Part shown: in pieces, positions 22,534 to 29,066 of the stretch | How positions within the stretch are numbered: the first letter of the stretch is position 1 | Layout: each line of letters begins with the position of its first letter | Source of the DNA: Flavobacterium psychrophilum | Lineage (GTDB): Bacteria > Bacteroidota > Bacteroidia > Flavobacteriales > Flavobacteriaceae | Assembly (NCBI GenBank): GCA_943325515.2 | Contig: CALPPS020000024.1 | Location: 1-29,066 of the forward strand | Length of the DNA stretch: 29,066 nt | Direction: 5' to 3' | Made by a program: the position numbers and the translations under genes | Notes under the pieces: model-generated | Seen by the model: only the letters and a program-made list of their open reading frames with translations | Database searches by the model: none | Told to the model about the DNA's origin: nothing

Positions 22534-24195
22534 ATGAACAAGTTTAAAATTTTCAGCTTAGCGCTAGTAGCATCAACATTTGCTAAAGCACAAGATTTAG
22601 AGCCAGCAAAGAAAGCTATTGATGCTGAACAATTTGAAAAAGCAAAATCGTTGTTAAAATCATTTATTCAGGCAAAACCAACTAATGGAAAAGCAAGTTT
22701 TCTTCTAGGAACTATATATTTGAAACAAAATATTGCTGACTCAGCATCTATCTATTTTCAAAAAGGATTAGCCTCGAGCGAAGCAGCACGATTCAACAAT
22801 ATTGGCCTAGGTCAAATGGATTTGGATGCTAATAATAAAGCTGCAGCACAAGCAAAATTTGATTTGGTGACTAAAGATTTGAGAAAGAAAGACACAGAAG
22901 AATATATTTATATAGCTCGTGCTTTTATGAATGCTGATAAGCCAGATTATCAAAGTGCTTTAGCGGTATTGACAAAAGTAGCTACTGTCAACCCAACCGA
23001 TGCTCAAGTTCAATTGGCATTAGGGGATGCGTATTATGGGGATAAAAAGCAAAACGAAGCCTATGTTGCTTATAGAAATGCTTACCAAACAGATAGTTCT
23101 TTAATAAGAGCCAAGATGCAATTAGGTGTGTTGTTGAAAGGAGCAAAAGCCTATACTGAAGCAGAAAAAGCTTATAATGAAGTTATTTCTATCAATGCAA
23201 ATTATGGTCCTGTATATAGAGAATTAGCAGAAACCTATTATTTATGGGGAAATAATGAGCCAAAAACCTATACGGAAAACATTCAAAAAGCGTTAAGTTT
23301 TTATGAAAAATACATGAGTTTAACAGATTATTCTATCACATCACGTATGCGTCATGCCGACTTTTTAATCTTAGCAAAAGATTATAAAGCTCTAGAACTT
23401 GAGGCTAATAAAATGAAAGAACTGGATGGGGTAAACCCTAGAATTCTTCGTTATCTTGGATATTCAGCTTATGAAAATGGCAATGTTGAAGCTGCTTTAG
23501 ACGCATTACAAAAGTTTACTTCAAACTCTGCAAACAAGATAATTCCGCGTGATTATTTGTATTTAGGTCAAGCCAAAATAAAAAAAGGAACCACTGCTGA
23601 TGGGAAATCTGTTGACCCAGCTCAATTAGCATCAGCTATGGCGGATATTAAAAAAGCAGTTGAAATAGAACCTTTAGCGGCAAATGAATTGAATGAAATT
23701 GGAAAAAAATTGTACGATCAAAAAGCATTTAGTGCTGCTGCAACAATATTCGAAGTAGCAGTAAGCGTTCCGACTTCTAAAAATTATTTGATTGATAATT
23801 TCTATTTAGGAAACGCAATCTATTATGACAATACTAGAAAAGATGTCGTAAAACCAGATCCAATTGCTCTACAAAAAGCGGATGTTGCTTTTGGAAATGT
23901 TATTACTGCTTCTCCAACAACACAAGATGCGTATTTGTTCAGAGCAAGAACTAATAATTTGATGGAGAATGATGAAATGATGGCTAATTACTATCAACAA
24001 TATATTGATACAGTTACTGTAAAAGGTGAAGCAGAAATTACAAAAAATAAGAATAAGTTCATAGAATCATATAACAATATGGCTTCGCATTTTGCTAATA
24101 CGGACAAAGCAAAGGCAAAAGATTTATTGAGCAAAACACTAGCTCTTGACCCAGCCAATGCATACGCTCTTGAGGCTATCAAACTATTGAAATAA
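22534..24195 (+). CDS. Periplasmic tetratricopeptide repeat protein
   Basis: A 553-residue protein with a signal peptide (cleavage after about residue 19, TFAKAQD). At least six to eight TPR-like helical pairs follow, for example PTNGKASFLLGTIYLKQNI, PTDAQVQLALGDAYYGDKK, YGPVYRELAETYYLWG, and the final ALDPANAYALEAIKLLK. TPR proteins serve as protein-interaction scaffolds, so it may bind TonB-system or envelope proteins. It starts 10 bases after the PstS-like gene and is the last gene before a strong terminator (24218-24247). Confidence 0.87.
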   Translation: MNKFKIFSLALVASTFAKAQDLEPAKKAIDAEQFEKAKSLLKSFIQAKPTNGKASFLLGTIYLKQNIADSASIYFQKGLASSEAARFNNIGLGQMDLDANNKAAAQAKFDLVTKDLRKKDTEEYIYIARAFMNADKPDYQSALAVLTKVATVNPTDAQVQLALGDAYYGDKKQNEAYVAYRNAYQTDSSLIRAKMQLGVLLKGAKAYTEAEKAYNEVISINANYGPVYRELAETYYLWGNNEPKTYTENIQKALSFYEKYMSLTDYSITSRMRHADFLILAKDYKALELEANKMKELDGVNPRILRYLGYSAYENGNVEAALDALQKFTSNSANKIIPRDYLYLGQAKIKKGTTADGKSVDPAQLASAMADIKKAVEIEPLAANELNEIGKKLYDQKAFSAAATIFEVAVSVPTSKNYLIDNFYLGNAIYYDNTRKDVVKPDPIALQKADVAFGNVITASPTTQDAYLFRARTNNLMENDEMMANYYQQYIDTVTVKGEAEITKNKNKFIESYNNMASHFANTDKAKAKDLLSKTLALDPANAYALEAIKLLK

Positions 24196-24217
24196 ACTCT
24201 AAAAGGTTATACATTAC

Positions 24218-24247
24218 AACCGTTCTGATTTCCAGAGCGGTTTTTTT
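24218..24247 (+). terminator. Intrinsic terminator ending the exbB-TPR operon
   Basis: Ten-pair stem AACCGTTCTG / CAGAGCGGTT (one G-U) with loop ATTTC and seven T residues. Confidence 0.88.
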
Positions 24248-24270
24248 ATTATCATCATTTTCAAATTAAG

Positions 24271-24278
24271 TATCTTTG
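24271..24278 (+). promoter_or_regulatory. -7 box of the queE promoter; decides its start
   Basis: TATCTTTG fits TAnnTTTG. Its TTG (24276) is in frame with queE but lies upstream of the expected transcription start, so the ATG at 24297 is the start. Confidence 0.62.
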
Positions 24279-24296
24279 CAATCTATATTGAATACT

Positions 24297-24929
24297 ATGT
24301 TATCAAAAGAAACCCAATTAGCTGTTGAAAAAGGAGAAATGCTGCCGCTTATGGAAGAATTTTATACTATTCAAGGTGAAGGTTATCATACAGGAACTGC
24401 TGCTTATTTTGTTAGAATTGGCGGTTGTGATGTGGGTTGCCATTGGTGTGATGTTAAAGAAAGTTGGAATGCTGCATTACACCCGCCAACGGCAACAAAT
24501 ATAATTGTAAATAATGCAGCCAACTATGCAGATACTGTTGTGGTTACCGGAGGTGAACCATTAACTTGGGATATGTCATTACTAACCCAAAAATTAAAAG
24601 AAAAAAATTTAAAAGTACATATTGAAACTTCTGGTGCTTATAAAGTAACAGGAACTTGGGATTGGTTTTGCCTTTCGCCAAAGAAAAATAAACTTCCCGT
24701 TCATGGTGCTTATGAAATAGCCAATGAATTAAAAGTTATCATTTATAACAAATACGATTTTATTTTTGCTGAAGAACAAGCAGTAAAAGTAAACAATCAG
24801 GCTATTTTATTCTTGCAACCCGAGTGGAGCAAAAAAGAAGAAATGACTCCATTGATTGTTGACTATGTGATGAAAAATCCAAAATGGAGAGTGTCATTGC
24901 AAACACATAAGTACTTGAATATTCCTTAA
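24297..24929 (+). CDS. queE: 7-carboxy-7-deazaguanine synthase QueE
   Basis: Radical-SAM enzyme that rearranges carboxy-tetrahydropterin to the deazaguanine core of queuosine. At 210 residues it has the usual length. It shows the substrate segment FYTIQGEGYHTG, the cluster motif C44-x3-C48-x2-C51 (GGCDVGCHWCD), the VTGGEP radical-SAM glycine motif, the HIETSG strand, CLSPKK and a C-terminal WRVSLQTHKYLNIP. The CX3CX2C spacing is standard. The gene stands alone with its own -7 box and terminator, unlinked to queA at 7880. Confidence 0.95.
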   Translation: MLSKETQLAVEKGEMLPLMEEFYTIQGEGYHTGTAAYFVRIGGCDVGCHWCDVKESWNAALHPPTATNIIVNNAANYADTVVVTGGEPLTWDMSLLTQKLKEKNLKVHIETSGAYKVTGTWDWFCLSPKKNKLPVHGAYEIANELKVIIYNKYDFIFAEEQAVKVNNQAILFLQPEWSKKEEMTPLIVDYVMKNPKWRVSLQTHKYLNIP

Positions 24930-24934
24930 AAGTT

Positions 24935-24966
24935 AAATTTCAAACAATGTTTGGGATTTTTGTTTT
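24935..24966 (+). terminator. Terminator between convergent queE and methyltransferase genes
   Basis: AAATTTCAAAC pairs with GTTTGGGATTT (11 pairs, two G-U) over the loop AAT, followed by T-rich sequence. On the opposite strand the T run is weaker, so it mainly serves queE. Confidence 0.65.
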
Positions 24967-25694
24967 TATAAAGTCAATCTGGCTAAGTAGTCAAAATGTT
25001 CTCCTTCCAATATCAATTCGCATTGTAAACCGTTAGCATAAGCGGCATTCTGAAGTGTATTGTAATCAAGATATAACCAAGGGAATGGTTTATCAGTTTC
25101 TCCTTTATAGGAAATAGTAAAAATTAGTTCGCCATAATACTGGTCAGCAGGAACTGAGAAACTTCCATTTTCATTTTCATCATACATATAAATGATATCA
25201 GAACTATCTATCAATATTTGTCCATTAGGATTTAAAAGTGATTTTAATTTCTGTAAATATTTTGAAGTTTCCGAAAGTGTTCCAAAAATTCCTGTTCCAT
25301 TCATTAATAAAAGAATAGTGTCAAATTTTTGCTTCGCCAGTTCGCTTTCGCTCGTGTCAGTTGAAACTTCTAATAAATTCTGAACTCGAGCATTTTGCAC
25401 TCCACGTAATTTACAAGCTTTTATGACATTTGCCGATATATCTATAGCAGTAACGTCAAATCCCTTTTCTTGAAGAAACAACGAATGGCTTCCTCCTCCA
25501 CAACCTACATCGAGAATTTTTCCTTTAGAAAGTTGCATGGCTTCCTTTTCTAGTTTGGGCATAAAGTTGTAATTTCTAAAAAGATACGCTACGCTCATGT
25601 CATCCGCCTCGGAAATATTGGTTTCAGTCACCAAATCCTCTGGAGAATTATTAGTTTGAAAATCGAGTATGGCTTTGCCGAAAAGGTCTTTCAT
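24966..25694 (-). CDS. Class I SAM-dependent methyltransferase, substrate unknown
   Basis: A 242-residue Rossmann-fold methyltransferase. The SAM motif I reads ILDVGCGGGSHSLFL (about residues 60-74), then TAIDIS with the acidic ribose-binding residue, and FDTILLLMNGTGIFG as the post-II region. The N-terminus MKDLFGKAILDFQTN carries no targeting signal, so it should be cytoplasmic. The rest does not identify a substrate. It is convergent with queE and divergent from the YkgJ-type gene. A repetitive stretch (25333-25367) lies in its central part. Confidence 0.82.
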   Translation of the reverse strand: MKDLFGKAILDFQTNNSPEDLVTETNISEADDMSVAYLFRNYNFMPKLEKEAMQLSKGKILDVGCGGGSHSLFLQEKGFDVTAIDISANVIKACKLRGVQNARVQNLLEVSTDTSESELAKQKFDTILLLMNGTGIFGTLSETSKYLQKLKSLLNPNGQILIDSSDIIYMYDENENGSFSVPADQYYGELIFTISYKGETDKPFPWLYLDYNTLQNAAYANGLQCELILEGEHFDYLARLTL

Positions 25695-25697
25695 TTA

Positions 25698-25730
25698 TTC
25701 TGAATTTATTTCAGAATCTTTTTAGATTCT
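25698..25730. repeat. Two overlapping inverted repeats upstream of the methyltransferase gene
   Basis: TTCTGAA-5-TTCAGAA (25698-25716) and AGAATCT-4-AGATTCT (25713-25730) are both perfect 7-base stems. They share four bases (25713-25716), so they cannot form together. They begin four bases upstream of the methyltransferase ATG. Confidence 0.7.
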
Positions 25731-25761
25731 ATTTTTATGTTATTTGGTTATTCGTTTTATG

Positions 25762-25769
25762 TAATTTTG
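25762..25769 (+). promoter_or_regulatory. -7 box of the YkgJ-type gene
   Basis: TAATTTTG fits TAnnTTTG and ends only four bases before the ATG at 25774, implying a leaderless or nearly leaderless transcript. Confidence 0.5.
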
Positions 25770-25773
25770 CACT

Positions 25774-26274
25774 ATGAGTATCAAACCCTCTTTAAACGAA
25801 ATCCAAAAGTTAGCCAAAGATAAGCATATCGAAAACAAAAAGTATTTTGATAAGCTGAAAAAGAAAACACCAAAAAATTTGGATTATGTGATGCAAGATT
25901 TACATGATACCGAATTCAAAAAAACGAATTGTTTAGTTTGTGCTAATTGTTGTAAAACCACTGGGCCGCTTTTTACTTCTGCAGATATTGAAAGAATCTC
26001 CAAACATTTGAAGCTAAAACCACAGCAATTCATTGATCAGTATTTACGCATTGATGAAGACAAAGATTATGTATTGCAAAGTGTTCCGTGTACTTTTTTA
26101 GATTCGGATAACACTTGTTTTATTTATGATGTTCGTCCAAAAGCATGTCGCGAATTTCCACACACCGATAGAAAAAAATTCCAGCAAATTACTGATTTAA
26201 CTCTGAAAAATATTGCCATCTGTCCTGCAGCTTATAATATTGTTGAGAAAATGAAGGAAAAACTCCCTCTTTAG
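25774..26274 (+). CDS. YkgJ family cysteine-cluster protein
   Basis: A 166-residue cytoplasmic protein of the UPF0153/YkgJ family, thought to bind a metal or Fe-S centre through conserved cysteines. Seen are the central CLVCANCCKTTGPLFTSADI, then VPCTFLDSDNTCFIYDVRPKAC (shown as VPCTFLD and CFIYDVRPKACREFP), and a late CPAAY. The N-terminal 45 residues are lysine-rich. The function of the family is not known. Its stop codon overlaps the stop codon of the convergent NamZ-like gene by three bases, so there is no room for a terminator between them. Confidence 0.87.
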   Translation: MSIKPSLNEIQKLAKDKHIENKKYFDKLKKKTPKNLDYVMQDLHDTEFKKTNCLVCANCCKTTGPLFTSADIERISKHLKLKPQQFIDQYLRIDEDKDYVLQSVPCTFLDSDNTCFIYDVRPKACREFPHTDRKKFQQITDLTLKNIAICPAAYNIVEKMKEKLPL

Positions 26275-27545
26275 TAAATCAAATACTTCTTCCGCATTAT
26301 TTTAAAATCTGATAACCCTTTCTCCCAAGATTTCCTAATTTCTTCTTCCGAAATACTCAATTCTATTTGTTGTTGCAGTTTTTTTGTTCCGGCCAATTTG
26401 GTGAAGAAATCATTAAAGAATTTAGATTTATCAGAAGTTGAATAATAAGCTTTTATCAACCATTTCAATTCTAATTTATTTACTTTTTGAATAGTTGTCA
26501 AATCATCTCCATAACATAATTGATTTTTATAAACGGGTTCCTTCGCACCAAAATTAGGAATAGGTGTAAAACTAAAATCATTTTTTGGAAGAAAGGGCGA
26601 GCCATAAATTTGGAATTGTTTTTCGGTGCCACGACCTATACTAACGTTTGTCCCTTCAAACAAACACAAACTGGCGTATAGATTTATAGCTTGATCGTTG
26701 GGTAAATTAGGCGATGGTTTTACAGGCAAACTATAAGCCATTTCGCGTTTGTAATTCAAACAAGGAATTACAGTCAATTTGCATTGAATGTCATTTTTCA
26801 ACCATTTTTCGCCGTTAATCATTTTGGCATATTCACCAATAGTCATTCCGTGCAGCATAGGAATGTGATGCATGCCTACAAAACTTGTAAATTCAGTTTC
26901 AAGTATTGGTCCGTCTACAATTCCTCCATTAGGATTGGGTCTGTCAAGAACTAATAATTGAATATTATTTTCAGCAGTAGCTTCCATAATATAATGTAAC
27001 GATGAAATATAAGTATAAAAGCGTGCGCCAACATCTTGCAAATCAAAAACCATAACATCAAGTCCTTCCAATTGTTCTGGTTTTGGTTTTTTATTGTCGC
27101 CATAAAGTGATATTATAGGCAAACCAGTTTTAGCATCTTTTCCATCAACGACATGTTCCCCAGCATCAGCAGTGCCACGAAAGCCGTGCTCTGGAGCGAA
27201 GATTTTTTGAATGTTTATTTTTTGGTCTAAAAGGAAATCGACAATACTTAAAGTATCTCTTTTTGTTGCTTTAGCACATCCATTTGGGTCTTTTGAAGCA
27301 TTGTAGAAACTAGTCACAATAATTCTCCCTGTTTGATTCGTAACGATTCCAACTTTTTTATCCTTTAATAAAGGCAGATAAGCCGAATAATTGTCAGCAC
27401 CGGTCTGAATTCCATGAGTTGCATTCTCAGCAATATCCTCTCTTCCCTTTTCCCTTTTTCCTTCTCTATTTTGCGATGCTCCACACGAAAACATTAGCAA
27501 AACCAATAATAAAACTGTATTTTTGAAGATTGAATTTGAAATCAT
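26271..27545 (-). CDS. DUF1343/NamZ-type lipoprotein (exo-beta-N-acetylmuramidase family)
   Basis: A 424-residue envelope protein of the family that includes exo-N-acetylmuramidase NamZ (YbbC), which releases N-acetylmuramic acid from peptidoglycan fragments. The ATG at 27545 starts a lipoprotein signal peptide ending LLMFSC (Cys21). Then follow the variable linker, KKVGIVTNQTGRI, FAPEHGFRGTADAGEHV, LYGDNKKP, FDLQDVGARFYTYISSL, VLDRPNPNGG and MLHGMTIGEYAKMI, all typical of the family. An upstream in-frame ATG (27584) would place 13 residues before the signal peptide and was not used. The linker (residues 26-35) is encoded by a 7-base repeat tract. It may act in muropeptide recycling at the cell surface or in the periplasm. 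Confidence 0.9.
   Translation of the reverse strand: MISNSIFKNTVLLLVLLMFSCGASQNREGKREKGREDIAENATHGIQTGADNYSAYLPLLKDKKVGIVTNQTGRIIVTSFYNASKDPNGCAKATKRDTLSIVDFLLDQKINIQKIFAPEHGFRGTADAGEHVVDGKDAKTGLPIISLYGDNKKPKPEQLEGLDVMVFDLQDVGARFYTYISSLHYIMEATAENNIQLLVLDRPNPNGGIVDGPILETEFTSFVGMHHIPMLHGMTIGEYAKMINGEKWLKNDIQCKLTVIPCLNYKREMAYSLPVKPSPNLPNDQAINLYASLCLFEGTNVSIGRGTEKQFQIYGSPFLPKNDFSFTPIPNFGAKEPVYKNQLCYGDDLTTIQKVNKLELKWLIKAYYSTSDKSKFFNDFFTKLAGTKKLQQQIELSISEEEIRKSWEKGLSDFKIMRKKYLIY
27441..27468 (-). repeat. 7-base-period tract inside the NamZ-like gene
   Basis: Plus-strand units TCTTCCC, TTTTCCC, TTTTTCC, TTCTCTA in register. On the coding strand this is an all-purine linker giving residues around REGKREKGRED just after the lipidated cysteine. 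Confidence 0.6.
27518..27525 (+). promoter_or_regulatory. -7 box of the permease gene
   Basis: TATTTTTG fits TAnnTTTG. It lies inside the 5' end of the divergent NamZ-like gene. Its TTG (27523) is in frame with the permease but upstream of the expected transcription start. Confidence 0.55.
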
Positions 27546-27549
27546 ACCA

Positions 27550-28782
27550 TTGAAATTAGAATATTTTATAGCTAAACGACTCATTACTGCTAAAGACTAT
27601 AAAAGTAGTATATCCGCACCAATAATAAAAATTGCCATAACTGCCATAGCAATTGGAATGATTATGATGATTGTGTCTATTGCTACAGGTATAGGTTTGC
27701 AACAGAAAATCCGGCAAAAAGTATCAGCCTTCAACGGACATATTGTTATTTCAGGTTACAACGATAACAATTCGGATGTTAGTACAACTCCAATTTCAAT
27801 CCATCAAAATTTTTATCCAAAATTTAAAACAGTCGATGGCATTACTCATATTCAAGGCGTTGCTAGTAAAGCGGCTATGATTAGAACCGAATCAGCGGTT
27901 GAAGGTGTTATATTTAAAGGTGTTGGTAAAGATTATCAAGTTGATGGTTTAAAAGAATATTTAGTTCAAGGAACAATGCCTAATTTGAAATCTAATCTAA
28001 ACGAAGAAGTGCTGATTTCTAAGTATTTATGTAACCGATTAGGGTTAAAATTCGGCGACAAATTTGTGACCTATTTTATGAAAGAGAATAGCGAAGGTTA
28101 TAATCTTCGTAATTTTAAAATCGTTGGAATATATGATTCCGGTTTTCAAGAATTCGATGCTAATTATGTAATTGGGGACATACGTCACGTGCAACGAATA
28201 AACAAATGGAGTCCAAGACAAATCGGTTCATTTGAAGTTTTTGTTGATGATTTTAGCCAAATAGAACAAAAAGGTCAACAAGTTTATCAAGAAACATCTT
28301 CTACTTTAGATTCTCAAACCATTGTAGAAAAGTATTATTATATTTTCGAGTGGCTCAAACTTTTTGATTTCAACATCATCGTTATTCTAATAGTTATGAT
28401 TATAGTTTCTACTATCAACATGGTAGTAGCGCTTTTAGTACTAATACTCGAGAGAACTCAAATGATAGGAATTCTTAAATCGATTGGAGCAGATAATTGG
28501 TCTATCCGAAAAATATTTCTTTTTAATGCCGCTTACATAATCGGCAGAGGATTGCTCTGGGGTAATGGTATAGGAATTAGCCTTTTACTAATTCAAAAAT
28601 ATTTTGGCATAATCAAATTAAATCCAGAAAGTTATTATGTCAATGAAGCTCCTGTTGCTATTAATATTTTCTATATACTACTTTTAAACTTAGGAACAAT
28701 TGCTATTTGTCTTCTCGTTTTACTTATCCCGTCCTATATTATTACTAAAATTACTCCGTCTAAATCTATCCGTTTCGAATAG
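27550..28782 (+). CDS. LolC/LolE-type ABC transporter permease
   Basis: Inner-membrane permease of the FtsX/LolCDE family, expected to extract lipoproteins for transfer to the outer membrane. About 410 residues with the four-helix layout: one helix near residues 25-50 (IKIAITAIAIGMIMMIVS), a large periplasmic domain (about 50-270), then three helices near 277-302, 318-345 and 370-397. The first residues KLEYFIAKRLI are typical of Bacteroidota members. I choose the TTG at 27550 because the only longer start is inside the promoter and there is no ATG before the first helix. No ATPase (lolD) is adjacent. The family is secure, the exact substrate is inferred. Confidence 0.85.
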   Translation: MKLEYFIAKRLITAKDYKSSISAPIIKIAITAIAIGMIMMIVSIATGIGLQQKIRQKVSAFNGHIVISGYNDNNSDVSTTPISIHQNFYPKFKTVDGITHIQGVASKAAMIRTESAVEGVIFKGVGKDYQVDGLKEYLVQGTMPNLKSNLNEEVLISKYLCNRLGLKFGDKFVTYFMKENSEGYNLRNFKIVGIYDSGFQEFDANYVIGDIRHVQRINKWSPRQIGSFEVFVDDFSQIEQKGQQVYQETSSTLDSQTIVEKYYYIFEWLKLFDFNIIVILIVMIIVSTINMVVALLVLILERTQMIGILKSIGADNWSIRKIFLFNAAYIIGRGLLWGNGIGISLLLIQKYFGIIKLNPESYYVNEAPVAINIFYILLLNLGTIAICLLVLLIPSYIITKITPSKSIRFE

Positions 28783-29066
28783 AAGCAAATCGCTTGGAAT
28801 TTATTTATATATTCTATTTCAATTCACTTTTTATTAGATCAATACTAAGAGATCTAGTTATTGTTTATTGCTATTAATTTATTTTATTTGATACAAGTTA
28901 CAAGGAATCAATATTTTAAAAAGGATATAAATTTATTTGGATATGGTTGTATTATTTTTTTATATTTGCACCCCGCAATAGGATAATTTATTTAATGAAT
29001 TTATGGGATAAGATGATTTAAAATAAATTCTAAAAATAATTTTAAAAAGCCTTGTTAGTTAGAAAA
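28783..29066. other. Right-edge intergenic region
   Basis: After the permease stop there is an AT-rich stretch with one 6-base inverted repeat (TAGATC 28835-28840, GATCTA 28851-28856) lacking a T run, then the promoter at 28936-28968 and about 98 further bases without an obvious gene. The end (GCCTTGTTAGTTAGAAAA) might be the -33 area of another promoter, which I cannot confirm. Confidence 0.4.
28936..28968 (+). promoter_or_regulatory. Strong consensus promoter for a gene beyond the window
   Basis: TTTG at 28936-28939 and TATATTTG at 28961-28968, separated by 21 bases: both elements match the Bacteroidota consensus. It is followed by GCACCCCGCAATAGG and no start codon that opens a credible frame before the window ends. 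Confidence 0.75.

Noticed and set aside
27546..27584. Upstream ATG for the NamZ-like lipoprotein
   Set aside because: It would put 13 polar residues in front of a good lipoprotein signal peptide and overlap the permease coding sequence.
28835..28856. Inverted repeat TAGATC / GATCTA as terminator of the permease gene
   Set aside because: Only six pairs, a ten-base loop and no T run.
1..29066. CRISPR arrays, insertion sequences, tRNA and rRNA genes
   Set aside because: No regularly spaced identical repeats with unique spacers, no transposase motifs, and no tRNA cloverleaf or rRNA signature found on either strand by eye.

Overview
This window is ordinary chromosomal DNA from a member of the Bacteroidota, very probably Flavobacterium or a close relative. 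The evidence is the low GC content, the near absence of Shine-Dalgarno sequences, many Bacteroidota-type -7 boxes (TAnnTTTG), a GldA gliding-motility ATPase, a protease with a type IX secretion (T9SS) C-terminal sorting domain, the kynurenine-pathway genes kynU and kmo, and an ExbB-ExbD-ExbD-TonB cluster. I see no phage, insertion sequence, CRISPR array, tRNA or rRNA.

Layout. Positions 1-881 (minus) hold gldA, cut by the window start. Positions 882-1198 hold a trp/phe-style transcription attenuator with a 23-codon aromatic-rich leader peptide. It controls pheA, an aminotransferase and a DAHP synthase/chorismate mutase fusion (1199-4287). Positions 4315-7720 carry rsgA, dtd, a small membrane protein, a MazG-like pyrophosphohydrolase and aroA. 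queA follows (7880-8929), then kynU (9076-10353), a T9SS-exported M36-type metalloprotease (10431-12488), a ureohydrolase (12604-13689), a decayed VOC/glyoxalase remnant, a membrane-anchored penicillin acylase family hydrolase (14054-16438) and kmo (16631-17977). After an AT-rich spacer comes the energy-transduction operon exbB-exbD-exbD-tonB-small membrane protein-PstS-like lipoprotein-TPR protein (18472-24195). The last part has queE, a convergent methyltransferase, a YkgJ-type cysteine cluster protein, a minus-strand NamZ/DUF1343 lipoprotein and a LolC/E-type permease. A strong promoter at the right edge points to a gene outside the window.

How the genes work together. The first operon makes chorismate-derived phenylalanine, and aroA, a little downstream, belongs to the same shikimate route. 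kynU and kmo degrade tryptophan through kynurenine. queA and queE serve queuosine synthesis. The TonB cluster energises outer-membrane uptake.

The two most notable observations are: (1) a complete 1:2 / 2:3 / 3:4 attenuator architecture with Tyr-Tyr and Phe-Tyr-Tyr-Phe-Trp control codons; and (2) a family of degenerate short tandem repeats of strict 7-base period, with 8- and 10-base relatives. These sit in the leaders of rsgA, dtd, aroA, queA, kynU and the ureohydrolase gene, and also occur in frame inside aroA (four separate tracts) and inside the NamZ-like gene.
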